Source: Campanula takesimana (Eukaryota; Streptophyta; Magnoliopsida; Asterales; Campanulaceae). From it: a stretch of 64,000 nucleotides of DNA. The notes beneath the pieces were generated by a model. It made no database searches. It worked only from the letters and a program-made list of their open reading frames with translations, and was not told where the DNA came from. The stretch spans positions 434,001 to 498,000 of the forward strand of contig JAOWBW010000761.1 of assembly GCA_026119855.1 (NCBI GenBank), read 5' to 3'. Position numbers and translations under genes: made by a program. Shown one piece after another: positions 34,118-47,161 of the stretch (positions are counted from its first letter, which is position 1; the number at the start of each line of letters is the position of its first letter).

Positions 34118-34548
34118 CTATGTACTATATGTGATTTATTATTGCTTATTACATCATAGCATGTCATATAATTGCATTAGTAACTTATTGAGATTTATCT
34201 CACCCCCTTTCTTTTATCTTTGTTTTTCCTTAACCCCCCCCAGGAGGAAAGGATTAGTACTCGCTGATCATGAGAAGGACGTCGAGTGTGGAAGTAGCTT
34301 TTGGGAAGGTTGTTTCGGTTTGCATTATTTAAATGTATAACCTTTGGGATAGTGTCACCAAACATTGACGTCTTTAAGTCGACGTCCAGTGTGGAAGTAG
34401 CTTTTGTCAAGCTTGGATTTATAAAACTTGTACTATCATCTTTTGGTATAAAATAGAATTTTTATCTTTAGTATTTTGGAAATTGTGTGTTAAGTCGACG
34501 TCCAGTTCGCGTGCTCTTGGCCCGCGGGGTCGGGGCCGCGACACAAAT

Positions 34549-35888
34549 AGTCTCATCCTCATAATTATAGAGAAACTAATGATACATAAATATTGTGCTT
34601 AAATTAATGATGATTAATTTAGTGGCTAAACTTGATGCGTAACATGTTTATCTTGTGTGCTCATAAATGTGTTGTATGCTATATGGTGATGAACCTTCAA
34701 AAAAGTTTTAAGTCCTTTTTGCCACGCCATGATTAAAACACTTGTAAGTACACGAGTATTTTCATGTGGGCTCGCCAAAGCGAGGTGCATTGATTTTATT
34801 CTTGTATGAGCAAGATGAGTGAATACGAGTTTCCTATGCGTTTAAAATGGTTGGACTTAATTAGGCGTCAAAACAGTTTTGGACCTAGGCAAAGATGAGA
34901 TTAAACATGCTTTTGAAATTGGATCACTAAGAATCATATTGGATATGATTGACAAGAAATTGTCTACCTAATTAATTTGATTTTGAGCGGTCCGCCAAAG
35001 CGGACTCAAGATTAAATTAAAGTTGGATCTTAGCCTAATTTAAAAGGATCTCAGAAAAAGGATCTAAGAGTCATATGGGATATGATTGACAGGGTTGTCT
35101 ACCTAATTAATTTAATTTTGAGCGGTGCACCAAAGCGTACTTGAAATCAAACTAAAGTTGGATCTTAGCCCATTTAAATTATATTATACATTGGATGTAT
35201 AAGAAGGTTATATAATTTAGTGGGAGTATTTTTTGGAAAATACATTATTTATCTCTTTAATGAGATTGGTACTTGTAAAATTTTAGAAATTTTGCATGAG
35301 TTGTAGATAATGACAACTAAAATTGTTGCGATTAATCCTTGTTAAGGATAAAGCTTCAAGAGAATGGTACAAACTTCGTGGATTGGATCCTAAGCCTAAG
35401 AATCGTTTTAAGGCCAGAAGATGGGTTGTACATTCTTTATGGGCCTATTCCTAAATAACCCAATGCCGGAGTAAACAATCACAAGAATCATGAGTATGAT
35501 TCTAGGAATGTGAGTTGTCTTATGCTCGCGATTATGTGCTCAAAACTCCAACGAAGTTTGGAACTTGTGGAAGCCTATTGGATAGGCGTGGAGTTGAGTT
35601 ACATGTCTCAAAGAGCAATCTAAGCAAGAGAGGTATAAAACTATTATTGCATTCACTTTTTGCAAAAGGAGTAAAGGGCAATAAGTGGAACCTCACATGC
35701 TTAAGAAGAAAGGCTACGTAGAGCATCTTGAGAAACTTGGTTGTCCAATTGGATTGGAGCAAGCCACAGATCTCATTATTGATTCATTGTCCAAAAGTTA
35801 TTATCACTTCATGATGAACTATAACATGCTTGGAATGAATAAGAATCTCCCCGAGTTGCATGATATGCTGAAAAACTGCGGAGATGAA
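34549..35888 (+). pseudogene. Copia B leader continuation and gag remnant
   Basis: The first 729 bp duplicate 13084-13812 (leader). gag sequence follows, with a recognisable open stretch at about 35685-35888 (EHLEKLGCPIGLEQATDLII, MNYNMLGMNKNLPELHDMLK) typical of copia gag before the zinc knuckle. Upstream gag is frameshifted. The element E target ATGAA lies at 35884-35888; gag resumes at 44149. Confidence 0.75.
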
Positions 35889-36417
35889 TGTTGGGTTTCG
35901 TAGTAACATGCGCAGCAGAATTAAGCATTTAAAATTTATGAAACCCAAAGCCCATAGATCTATTCATATGATTAAGTCAAATACAACATAATGAACACTA
36001 GAATACTAACCCTTAATGCCTTTGATTTTACAACCTTGAATTCGATGGAGGCTTGAAATCTTGATCACGAACAAAGCAAGAATCACGAACTATGAAGATG
36101 ATAAGTTTCACCCTCTAGCGGTATCCACACCACGAACGAATATCAAGAACACTTGATCTTGGTTGCTAGACCAAATTATGAAACACGCTTTCACAATTGT
36201 AAGAACTATATGGAATTATGAATATTCTTGTTCTTCACTTTTGGGATCTTAGAACAAGAAAATAACCTCCCAAAACCTTATGGAGGCACTCATAATCATG
36301 TGCTTAATGACTGCTGAAAGGATCCTTAAATAGGTCCTAATCCTTAACCCTTAAGGACTTAGGAAACCTAAATCCCGTCACCAAATTAGGCAACAAAGAA
36401 TTCTGGCCGACTTGACT

Positions 36418-36599
36418 GGCACGGTCGTGCCCTACAATCTGGCACGGTCGTGCCATCTAGTCCCGCGAATTCCCCAGCCGCCCATTTTCGGCACGGTCGT
36501 GCTTGGTAATTTGGCACGGTCGTGCCAATCATGTCGACAGGTTTGCCTTGGTTTGGATTTATGGCACGACCGTGCCATTTTAAGGCGCACGACCGTGCC
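36418..36599. promoter_or_regulatory. palindrome pairs in the E 3' LTR
   Basis: GGCACGGTCGTGCC (or its complement, or one-base variants) starts at 36418, 36441, 36490, 36513, 36563 and 36586. Within-pair step is 23 bp and pair-to-pair step 72-73 bp. The TATA-like CCTATTTAAGG (minus strand, 36334-36324) lies about 85 bp downstream in element sense. Confidence 0.88.
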
Positions 36600-37421
36600 A
36601 GAGCCAAATACTGATATTTTTCCATAATTCCCATTTAGTCCTTTACGATTCGTTCTATTTGTGTGTGACCCTCTAGGATTACACTAAGTTGGCAATGGGT
36701 TCAAACATGAAACCATAAGATATGATTAGGTTCTAGCAAACCGTCATACCTACCCAAATAGTATAACTAGATACAAGTTTGCATTCCTTTTAGAACATAT
36801 CACAATCCCTTTGTCCACGATGTCATTGAACACAAGTCATGGTCAACAAGTCAACTTGTATTGTTCAATACTTTCTCGATTCCGAATATGTTGATAATCC
36901 AAATGATATTGATCCAATCAATCCATTTGAGTTTGGCCAAACATTTCACCAACATCATTCCTTCGAGGGGCCCAAGCTTGACATCTCTCCGAAGAGGGAC
37001 AAATCCATTTGGCTTATTATTCTTCCCTACGTGAATCCAATCATGCCAATCATACCCTTTATAACTACCGTGTTAAGGCAGCGTTTGAATATGTCAAACA
37101 TAATGTTCATCAAGTGGAAGACTATAATAACTTCATGTCTAAGGATTCAAATGACATAACTAATATGAGATTTATATATGACATCGACCATGACATAAAT
37201 CTCATACCGCGGGTCAGTCCAGTACCTTGTTCCAAACAAGTACCCATAAATCTAACATGATCATCCCATGATCATTTAGCCTTTATACTAGTGCTTAAGA
37301 AGCTCTAGGGACGGAGATTATTATAAGCAAACACGAACCATAATAATAATCCTATTATCTCTTTATTATCATAATAACTTACAACGTTCAACAAACGTGC
37401 CTAGGGCACCAACACCAACAA

Positions 37422-40400
37422 TCTCCCACTTGCCCTAGGCCCAATTCCCTAGGTATCCAATACCCATAGACCTAACATGACCATCATGTTGGCTTGTGGA
37501 AGTTCCATTGTTTAGCGTGTCCGTAACGTTATCATTAGTAGGTACTTTGCATATATGTACGTCTCTCTTATCAACGATTTCTCGAACGATAAAAAAAAAC
37601 GCCTAAGTATGTGTTTGGATTTAGGATGTGCCCTTGGTTCCTTTTGCTTGATCAATAGCACGACTATTATTGCTAATAAAGTCTATTTGATTAGCAATGC
37701 TAGGAACCATCTTAAGTTCACCCATGAACTTCTTAATCCAAACAATTTCCTTTGCGGCATCCAATGCAGCAATATACTTAGATTTTAGTATGTAGAATTA
37801 GTGACTGTACTCTGCTTGGAACCATTTCAACTTACAGCTTCACTATTGTTAATAAAACTCAATTGCGATTTTTATCATCTTTGTCAGTTTGGAAGTATGC
37901 ATCTGTGTACCCATATACATCGAGATCATCTTCCATCCCTCCATAGATCATAACAATTCTTTAGTCCTTCTAAAGTACATTTAAGAATTGTTTCATAGCC
38001 ATCCAGTGAATCTCACCGGTGTCGGATTGATATCTACGCGTCATGCTCCAAGCATTAGATATATCCGGCTTAGTACTTATCATGGCATCATGGATCCAAT
38101 TGCCGAAGCAAATGGCATCTCATTCATTTTCTCACGCTCATCTTTTATCTTTAGGACATTGAGTCTTGCTTAGAGGAAATCCATGTAACATTGACAAATA
38201 TCCTCTCTTAGAATTTTCCTTGCAGAATCTTCTTATGACTTTGTCAATGTATGTACATTGGCTTTAAACCATTTAGCTTCCTTGATCTATCTCTATAGAT
38301 CTTAATGCCAATGACTTATGCGGCTTCATCAATATTCTTTATTGCGAAACACTTTCTTAACCAAGTCTTTACAGATTAAAGTATAGGAATGTCGTTTCCA
38401 ATGAGAAATATGTCATCCACATATTAGATAAGGAATAGCACCATGCTCCCACTAATCTTCTTGTATATACAAGATTCATCTTCGTTCTTGATCAAGCCAA
38501 GCTCTATGACTTATCAAAACGGAGATTCCAACTCCCAAAAGCTTGGTTCAATCCATCCAATGAATCTTCGCAACTTTCATACCTTTTAGAATTTTCTTGA
38601 CTATCAAAACCTTTAGGTTGTATCCAATACATCCTTAAGTGAGTTCCCGTTGAGGAACGCTTGTTTTGACATCATTTTGTCAAATTTCATATTCCAAATA
38701 TGAACATGTGACTATGAAAATTCTAATAAGTTTCTTGCTACCCATGTAACATTTTTCTCCAAGAAAAGTCATTCATCTCCTTTGGTTTTTACACCTTAGG
38801 TTAGAATGATCAAGTTCCAAACTTGATTATTATACATGAATTGCCTTTTAGATTTTATGACTCAAAGCCATTAATCTAAATGTGGAGTTGATATTGCATC
38901 TTTGATAGGTGGTAAATACTTCATTCTAAATGAACTTTACCTCAATACTTTCTATTTCGAAATATCCAATATTTCTACTAATAGATTGTATCCTATCATG
39001 TATTGCAAGTATTTGTATATCTTGAACAGACTTTTCACGACTCCTTGTGAAAACTTGTTCAACTTCCATCATAGGTTAAATACTATTTTCTAGGTCTCGA
39101 ACCATTCGAGATATATTTTACTCCCACTGATTCTTTTAGAGATAAACCTTTTATCTAGAAAAGTATCATCATAAGCAACAAACCATTTGTTTCTCAAGAG
39201 TAAAATTTTATCCTCAAGTTTCCTTAGGATATCCCATGAAAATATATTTATTAGATTTAAATGTGAGTGTGTCCCAGACAACTCCTTTCCAAAAGGGTCT
39301 CACCATCTTAAATCTTTATGAAAGACAAACCGAGTTTTCTTTCACCATTTAACCTCTCTTGATGGAATTCAGATTAGTATAATCATAGCGGTTTTAAATA
39401 CATAACCCCAAAATAACTAATGGAAGATCACTTTGACTTTGTCATCCAACGAACCGTATCCAATAAGGTTCTTTTACTTCCATGCAGACATATCATTTAG
39501 AATGATATTCTTAGTGAAGTTAATTTGTGAAACCATTTCACAACTTTAATGATGACTGTCAAATTCTTGGTTTAATTATTCATCATCATGATCCAATCAT
39601 AATTTTTGAATAGTTTTACCAAGTATAACCAAAATTCTCTTTTAGCATTTCTTCTTAATGCACCATATACATTGACATGTATTAGGTCAGGTAAGATATT
39701 AACCTTTTACTATTCATAGTAAAAGATGTTTTGGTCCAAGTAAATGATATTTGCATAAATCATGTGATTCCAAATCATATGAGTTAAAACTCCGTCCCAT
39801 GAAATTTTAGATATGCATTTCTCATTTATTTGATCAAAACAATAAGGCATAAAGAATTTTAATTATTTATGTTATAGATTTTATTACTTTGTTCTTCAAG
39901 ATTTAGGATATAAAATTTATTTATATGATAACACAATGAAGTAAATCATAATAAATAAAGCACCTTTCTTATTCCAAATAAGAAATGAATATCCTTCATT
40001 ATCTTATAACAAAATAATATTTCCTACTTCATCAGTAAAGTCACTTTACAAGTGTTCTACGAACAATGTTGCAACCATTGCATCATTACTGTTTGTAGAT
40101 ATAACTTTACTATAAGTAGTCTTTCATCTTACTAATTATTCTGGTATCCAATACCCAATAATTAAATTTAGAAAGAATAATTTATAACATAAATATTCCG
40201 AGTGGTAGTCCCACTACCATTCCTTTTATTGATCACCCAAAATTTTGACTACAATTCTAAATGGTCAATCCAATTGCCATTTTACCAAATTGCATCTATT
40301 AGAGTTATTATTATAACCAAAATTATTTCCTTTAGGTTTGACAACTCTTGTCTTACTTTTCTTTCGGCATTTGGCCTCTTTCCATCATGAACTATGAGCA

Positions 40401-42587
40401 TTAGAGAATCCATTCTCCACCATCTTCATCTCCACAGTTTTAATTCGGAGAGATTCTTATTCATTCCAAGCATGTTATAGTTCATCACAAAGTGATTATA
40501 ACTTTTGGACAATGAATCAAGAATGAGATCCGTGGCTTGCTCCAATCCAATTGGACAACCAAGTTTCTCAAGATGCTCTACGTAGCCTTTATCTTAAGCA
40601 TGTGAGGTTCCACTTATTACCCTTTACTCCTTTTGCAAGAAGTGAATGCAATAATGGTTTTATAACTCTCTTGCTTAGATTGCTCTTTGAAACATGTAAC
40701 TCAACTCCACGCCTATTTAATAGGCTTCCACAAGTTCCAAACTTTGTTGGAGTTTAAGAGCACATAATCGTGAGCATAAGACAACTCACATTCCTAGAAT
40801 CATAATCGTGATTCTTGTGATTGTCTACTCCGGCATTAGGTTCTTTAGGAATAGGCCCATCAAGAATGTACAACCCATCTTCTTGCCTTAGAACGATTCT
40901 TAGGCTCAGGATCCAATCCATGAAGTTTGTACAATTCTCTTGAAGCATTATCCTTATCAAGGATTAATCGCAACGATTTTAGTTGTCATCTACAACCAAT
41001 GCAAAATTTCCAAAATTTTACAAGTACCAATCTCATTAAAGAGATAAATAATGTATTTTCCAAAAATACTCTCACTAAATTATATAACCTTCTTATACAT
41101 CCAATGTATAATATAATTTAAATGGGCTAAGATCCAACTTTAATTTAATTTTAAGTACGCTTTGGCGCACCGCTCAAAATTAAATTAATTAGGTAGACAA
41201 CCCTGTCAATCATATCCCATATGACTCTTAGATTCCTTTTTGAGATTCTTTTAAATTGGGCTAAGATCCAACTTTAATTTAATCTTGAGTCCGCTTTGGC
41301 GGACCGCTCAAAATCAAATTAATTAGGTAGACAATTTCTTGTCAATCATATCCAATATAATTCTTAGTGATCCAATTTCAAAAGCATGTTTAATCTCATC
41401 TTTGCCTAGGCCCAAAACTGTTTTGACGCCTAATTAAGTCCAACCATTTTAAACGCATAGGAAACTCTTATTCACTCATCTTGCTCATACAAAGATAAAA
41501 TCAATGCACCTCGCTTTGGCGAGCCCACATGAAAGTACCCGTGTACTTACAAGTGTTTTAATCATGGCGTGGCAAAAAGGACTTAAATCCTTTTTGAAGG
41601 TTCATCACCATATAGCATACAACATATTTATGAGCACACAAGATAAACATGTTACGCATCAAGTTTAGCCACTAAATTAATTTCTATTAATTTAAGCACA
41701 ACATTTATGTATCATTAGTTTCTCTATAATTATGAGGATGAGACTATTTCAACTTTGGTCATCATCTCCAAATCAAGACAACAAGAAGTGCGGCCGAACT
41801 AAGCCATTGGCAACCACAATTCCGCACTAATTCAAGAAACCAAGAAAGTAGTCCATGTGGCCGAAACTAAGCAATAGATGGTCTCGATGAACGTAGGCCA
41901 ATTGCATTCACAATTCCACATGGATCTCCAATCATTGAATCAAGAACTTTGTTTCTCAATTTTAGCAATTATGAACTCTTCATAATTCTAATTTCGTTTT
42001 ATCTTTGAAACCTTGATTGCGATCAAGTTTGGGAAACACAATCTCGATGAACGTAGATTAGCCATCCAAACCTTGAACTAATCTTAGAATCACAAGACTA
42101 AAACAAATAGGAGATTTAAACCCAAGATCCACACCCAAAACCCAAACCCTACCCCCGTGCCAAACCCTAGGTCCGGCCGGGTCAAGGCTTGGGTCCGGTC
42201 GAACCCTTGCGAAAAATCCAAATTTTTAATGTTCCAAAATTTATCTCAAAATTGTTTCCCGATTCAATTAGGATTTGGTGTTCTTGGTGATCCAATCACC
42301 ATGATCATCAAAACCTTGAATAAACGATTTATTCTTGAATCCCTAGAATATCAAAGCTTTGATCCAATCAAAAATTGATAATCCAAACAATTTTAAATCC
42401 ACCATAATTTTAATTGCCATTGAACAGTGCGATTAAAGTTTATAAAACAATAAACCACATAAAACGCATAGACCACATAAACATCATAATCCCAATATTC
42501 AAATCATGCTAGACACATAAACAATTTATATACACACAACATGATTATGTATTGAAATAATCAACATGAACGGGGCTCTGATACCAC
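37422..42587 (-). pseudogene. Copia E internal region, decayed gag-pol
   Basis: Reading on the minus strand: leader 42587 to about 41030, gag remnant about 41030-40400, then protease, integrase, RT and RNase H remnants down to 37440. Similarity is to the A pol (for example the RT and RNase H regions near 38450-37500). No long open frame survives. The leader has two diverged 14-mers of the GGTCCGGCCGG type at 42170 and 42192 (22 bp apart), although the E LTR uses the other palindrome. Confidence 0.75.
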
Positions 42588-43116
42588 TGTTGGGTTTCGT
42601 AGTAACATGCGCAGCGGAATTAAGCATTTAAAATTTATGAAACCCAAAGCCCATAGATCTATTCATATGATTAAGTCAAATACAACATAATGAATACTAG
42701 AATACTAACCCTTAATGCCTTTGATTTTACAACCTTGAATTCGATGGAGGCTTGAAATCTTGATCACGAACAAAGCAAGAATCACGAACTATGAAGATGA
42801 TAAGTTTCACCCTCTAGCGGTATCCACACCACGAACGAATATCAAGAACACTTGATCTTGGTTGCTAGACCAAATTATGAAACACGCTTTCACAATTGTA
42901 AGAACTATATGGAATTATGAATATTCTTGTTCTTCACTTTTGGGATCTTAGAACAAGAAAATAACCTCCCAAAACCTTATGGAGGCACTCATAATCATGT
43001 GCTTAATGACTGCTGAAAGGATCCTTAAATAGGTCCTAATCTTTAACCCTTAAGGACTTAGGAAACCTAAATCCCGTCACCAAATTAGGCAACAAAGAAT
43101 TCTGGCCCACTTGACT

Positions 43117-43322
43117 GGCACGGTCGTGCCCTACAATCTGGCACGGTCGTGCCCTACAATCTGGCACGGTCGTTCCATCTAGTCCGCGCGAATTCCCCAG
43201 CCGCCCATTTTTGGCACGGTCGTGCTTGGTAATTTGGCACGGTCGTGCCAATCATGTCGACAGGTTTCCTTGGTTTGGATTTATAGCACGACCGTGCCAT
43301 TTTAAGGCGCACGACCGTGCCA
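43117..43322. promoter_or_regulatory. palindrome array in the E 5' LTR, one extra unit
   Basis: Same array as 36418-36599, but with three leading copies (43117, 43140, 43163; the third mutated to CGTTCC) instead of two. The extra unit is a 23-bp duplication (motif plus CTACAATCT). Two LTRs of one element therefore differ by exactly one period. Confidence 0.88.
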
Positions 43323-44148
43323 GAGCCAAACACTGATATTTTTCCATAATTCCCATTTAGTCCTTTACGATTCGTTCTATTTGTGTGTGACCCTCTAGGA
43401 TTACACTAAGTTGGCAATGGGTTCAAACATGAAACCATAAGATATGATTAGGTTCTAGCAAACCGTCATACCTACCCAAATAGTATAACTAGATACAAGT
43501 TTGCATTCCTTTTAGAACATGTCACAATCCCTTTGTCCACGATGTCATTGAACACAAGTCATGGTCAACAAGTCAACTTGTATTGTTCAATACTTTCTCG
43601 ATTCCGAATATGTTGATAATCCAAATGATATTGATCCAATCAATCCATTTGAGTTTGGCCAAACATTTCACCAACATCATTCCTTCGAGGGGCCCAAGCT
43701 TGACATCTCTCTGAAGAGGGACAAATCCATTTGGCTTATTATTCTTCCCTACGTGAATCCAATCATGCCAATCATACCCTTTATAACTACCGTGTTAAGG
43801 CAGCGTTTGAATATGTCAAACATAATGTTCATCAAGTGGAAGACTATAATAACTTCATGTCTAAGGATTCAAATGACATAACTAATATGAGATTTATATA
43901 TGACATCGACCATGACATAAATCTCATACCGCGGGTCATGTCCAGTACCTTGTTCCAAACAAGTACCCATAAATCTAACATGATCATCCCATGATCATTT
44001 AGCCTTTATACTAGTGCTTAAGAAGCTCTAGGGACGGAGATTATTATAAGCAAACACGAGCCATAATAATAATCCTATTATCTCTTTATTATCATGATAA
44101 CTTACAACGTTCAACAAACGTGCCTAGGGCACCAACACCAACAATGAA

Positions 44149-47100
44149 GATAATGGAGAAAGGTTCTCCAATGCTCATGGTTCATGATGGAAAGGAGGCC
44201 AAGTGCCAAAGGAAAAGGTAAGACAGACATTGTCAAACCTAAAGGAAATAATTATGGTTAAAATAATAACTCTAATTGATGCAACTTAGTAAAATGGCAA
44301 TTGGATTGACCATTTAGAATTGTAGTCAAGATTTTAGACGATCAACAAAAGGAATGGTAGTAGGACTACCACTCGGGATACTTATGTTATAAATTAATCT
44401 TTCTAACTTTAATTATTGGTTATTGGATACCGGATATGGGTCCCACATTTGTAAAAATGTGCAATAATTAGTAAATTGAAAGACTAATTATAGTAAAGCT
44501 TGATCTATGATTGGTAATGATTCAATGGTTGCAACATTATTCGTAGAACACTTGTAAAGTGACTTTACTAATGAAGTAGAAAATATTATTTTGTTATAAG
44601 ATAATGAAGGATATTTATTTCTTATTTGGAATAAGAAAGGGGTGCTTTATTTATTATGATTTAGCTCATTGTGTTATCGTATAAATAAATCTTATATCCT
44701 AAATCTTGAAGAACAAAGTAATAAAGGCTATGACATAAATAATTAAAATTCTTTATGCATTATTGTTTTGATCAAATAAATGAAGAAATGCATATCTAAA
44801 ATTCATGGGACGGAGTTTTAAATCATATGATTTGAAATCAAATGATTTATGCAAATCTTATTTACTTGGACCAAAACATCTTTTACTATGAATAGTAAAA
44901 GGCTAATATCTTAGTTGACCTAATACATGTCAATGTATATGGTACATTAAGTAGCAATGCTAAAAGAAGATTTTGGTAATACTTGGTAAAACTATTCAAA
45001 GACTCTGACTCGATCAAGATGATGAATAATTGAACCAAGATTTTGACAGTCATCGTTAAGATTGTGAAATGGTTTCACAATTAACTTCACTAAGAACAGC
45101 ATTCTAAATGATGTGTATACGTGGAAGCATAAGAACCTTATTGGATATGGTTCATTAGATGACAAAGTCAAATTGATCTTACATTATTTGTTTTGGGGTT
45201 ATGTATTTGAAACCGCTATAATTACACTAATTTGAGTTCCATCAAAAGAGGTTTAAAGGTGAAAGAAAACTCGGTTTGTCTTTCGTAAAGAAGATTTAAA
45301 ATGGTGAGACCTTTTGGAAAGGAGATGTCTGGGACACACTCACATTTAAATCTAATAAATATATTTTTATGGGAAATCCTAAGGAAACTTGAGGATATTA
45401 TTTTACTAATAAGAAACAAATGGCTTGTTACTTATAATGGTACTTTTCTAAGATAAATGGTTTATCTCTAAAAGAACCAGTGGGAGTAAAATACATCTCG
45501 GATGGTTCGAGACCTAGAAAATATATTTGAACCTAAGATGGAAATTGAACAAGTTTTCACATGAAGTTGTGAAAATTCCGTTCAAGTTATACAAGTACTT
45601 GCATACATGATATGATACAATCTATTACAAAAAATATTGGATATTTCGAAATAGAAAGTATTGAGGTAAAGTTCATTTGGAATGAAGTATTTACCACCTA
45701 TCAAAGATGCAATGTCCGCTCCATATTTAGATTAATGACTTGGAGTCATAAAATATAAAAGGCAATCCATGTATAATAATCAAGTTTGGAACTTGATCAT
45801 TCTAACCTAAGGAGTAAAAACCAAAGGAGAGGAATGTGTTTTCTTGGAGAAAACTTACATGGATAGCAAGAAACTTACTAGAATTCTCATAGTCACATCT
45901 TCATATTTGGAATATGAAATTTGACAAAAGGATATCAAAACAAGCGTTCCTTAACGGGAACTCACTTAAGGATGTATTGGATACAACATAAAGGTTTTGA
46001 TTGTCAAAGAAAATTCTAATAAAGTATGTAAGTTGCGGAAATCTATCGGATGGATTGAAGCAAGCTTATGGGAGTTAAAATCTCCATTTTGATGATTCAA
46101 ATAGTTTGGTTTCATAAAAAACGAAGAAGAACCTTGTATATACAAGAAGATTAGTGGGAGCATAGTGCTATTTCTTATTTAAATATGTGGATGACATATT
46201 GCTCATTGGAAACGACATTCCTACACGTCTGTAAAGATTTTGTTGGGAAAGTGATTCGCAATGAAAGATATGGGTGAAACCGCATACGTCCTTGGCATCA
46301 AGGAAGCTAATTGATTTAAAGCCAAAGTACATACATTGACAAAGTCATTAGAAGATTCCGTATGGAAAATTCTAAGAGAGGACAATTGTCAATAATACAT
46401 GGAGTTTCTCTACGCAAAGACTCAAATGTCCTAAGACAAATGATGAACATAAGAAAATGAATGGGATGCCATTTGCTTCGGTAATCGGATCCATCATGCC
46501 ATGATAAGTACTAAGCCGGATGTATCTAATTCTTAGAGCATGACGAGTAGACACCAATCCGACTCCGGTGAGTATCACTGGATGGCTATATAAAATCGAT
46601 TCTTAAGTACTTGAAAAGGACTAAAGATTCGGGTTTTGATCTATGGAGGAATGGAAGATGATCGCGTTGTATATGAGTACACGGATGCATGTTTCCAAAC
46701 CGACAAAGATGATAAATGATCGCAATCGAGTTTTGTATTAAAAATGTGAAGCTGTAAGTTGGAATGGTTCCAAGCAGAGTACAGTTACTAAATTCTACAA
46801 GTTAAAACTAAGTAGATTGCTGCATTGGATGCTGCAAAAGGAAGATGTTTGGATTAAGAAGTTCATTGGTGAACTTAAGATGGTTCCTAATATTGCTAAT
46901 CCAATAGACCTTATTAGTGGTGCTATTTACCAAGCAAAAGGAACCAAGGGCACATCCTAAATCCAAACACATGCTTAGGCGTTTTCTTATCGTTCGAGAA
47001 ATCGTTGGTAAGGGAGACGTGAATATATATGCAGAGTACCATCTGATGATAATGTTACAGACACGCTAACAAAGGGACTTCCACAAGCTAAACATGATGG

Positions 47101-47161
47101 TCATGATTAGGTCCATAGGTATTGGATACCTAGAAGATTGGGCCTAGGGCAAGTGGAAGAT
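44149..47161 (+). pseudogene. Copia B gag end and pol, decayed
   Basis: Recognisable pieces in order: protease (WILDTGYGSHIC type, about 44420), integrase (SDR and ERMNRTLLDMV region, about 44990-45180), RT (YVDDILLIGND equivalent at about 46188-46215) and RNase H (about 46680-47000). A purine tract ..GGCAAGTGGAAGATT leads into the 3' LTR. Frequent frameshifts and stops leave no useful ORF. Much more decayed than A, although B is inserted in A. Confidence 0.75.

Larger units (their letters stand above)
10970..34543 (+). mobile_element. Chromovirus C (Ty3/gypsy, Tekay-like; span with nests), TSD CAAAT
   Basis: LTRs TGTCACGACCCG..GTGACA/GCGACA at 10970-13078 and 30367-34543 are flanked by CAAAT (10965-10969, 34544-34548). 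gag, PR, RT, RNase H and IN follow in gypsy order, and the C-terminal chromodomain-like tail places it near Tekay/Del. pol is interrupted by element D at 15205-27559 and has two in-frame stops. The 3' LTR is interrupted by solo LTR G. The primer site and gag start are missing because a piece of Copia B sequence sits in their place (13079-13812). Confidence 0.9.
30367..34543 (+). mobile_element. Chromovirus C 3' LTR with insert
   Basis: Begins TGTCACGACCC after the purine tract TAAGGAGGAGTGAA and ends ..GGCCGCGACA, followed by CAAAT (34544-34548). Without solo LTR G it is about 2,048 bp. Compared with the 5' LTR, about 70 bp near 34378-34406 is replaced by a second copy of GACGTCCAGTGTGGAAGTAG, a small internal rearrangement. 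Confidence 0.92.
35889..44143 (-). mobile_element. Copia E, minus strand, TSD ATGAA
   Basis: LTRs at 42588-44143 (5' in element sense, 1,556 bp) and 35889-37421 (3', 1,533 bp), flanked by the exact repeat ATGAA (35884-35888, 44144-44148). The primer site GTGGTATCAGAGCC reads on the minus strand at about 42587-42574, and the PPT GGGCAAGTGGGAGAT at about 37436-37422. Same family as A and B from LTR ends and leader, but with a different U3 palindrome. The internal region is 5,166 bp and non-autonomous. Confidence 0.93.

Noticed and set aside
36839..37260. ORFs at 36839-37260 and 43561-43994 (also minus 8622-8864 and 47321-47563) as genes
   Set aside because: All lie inside LTRs of the A/B/E copia family and recur only because the LTRs are copies of each other.
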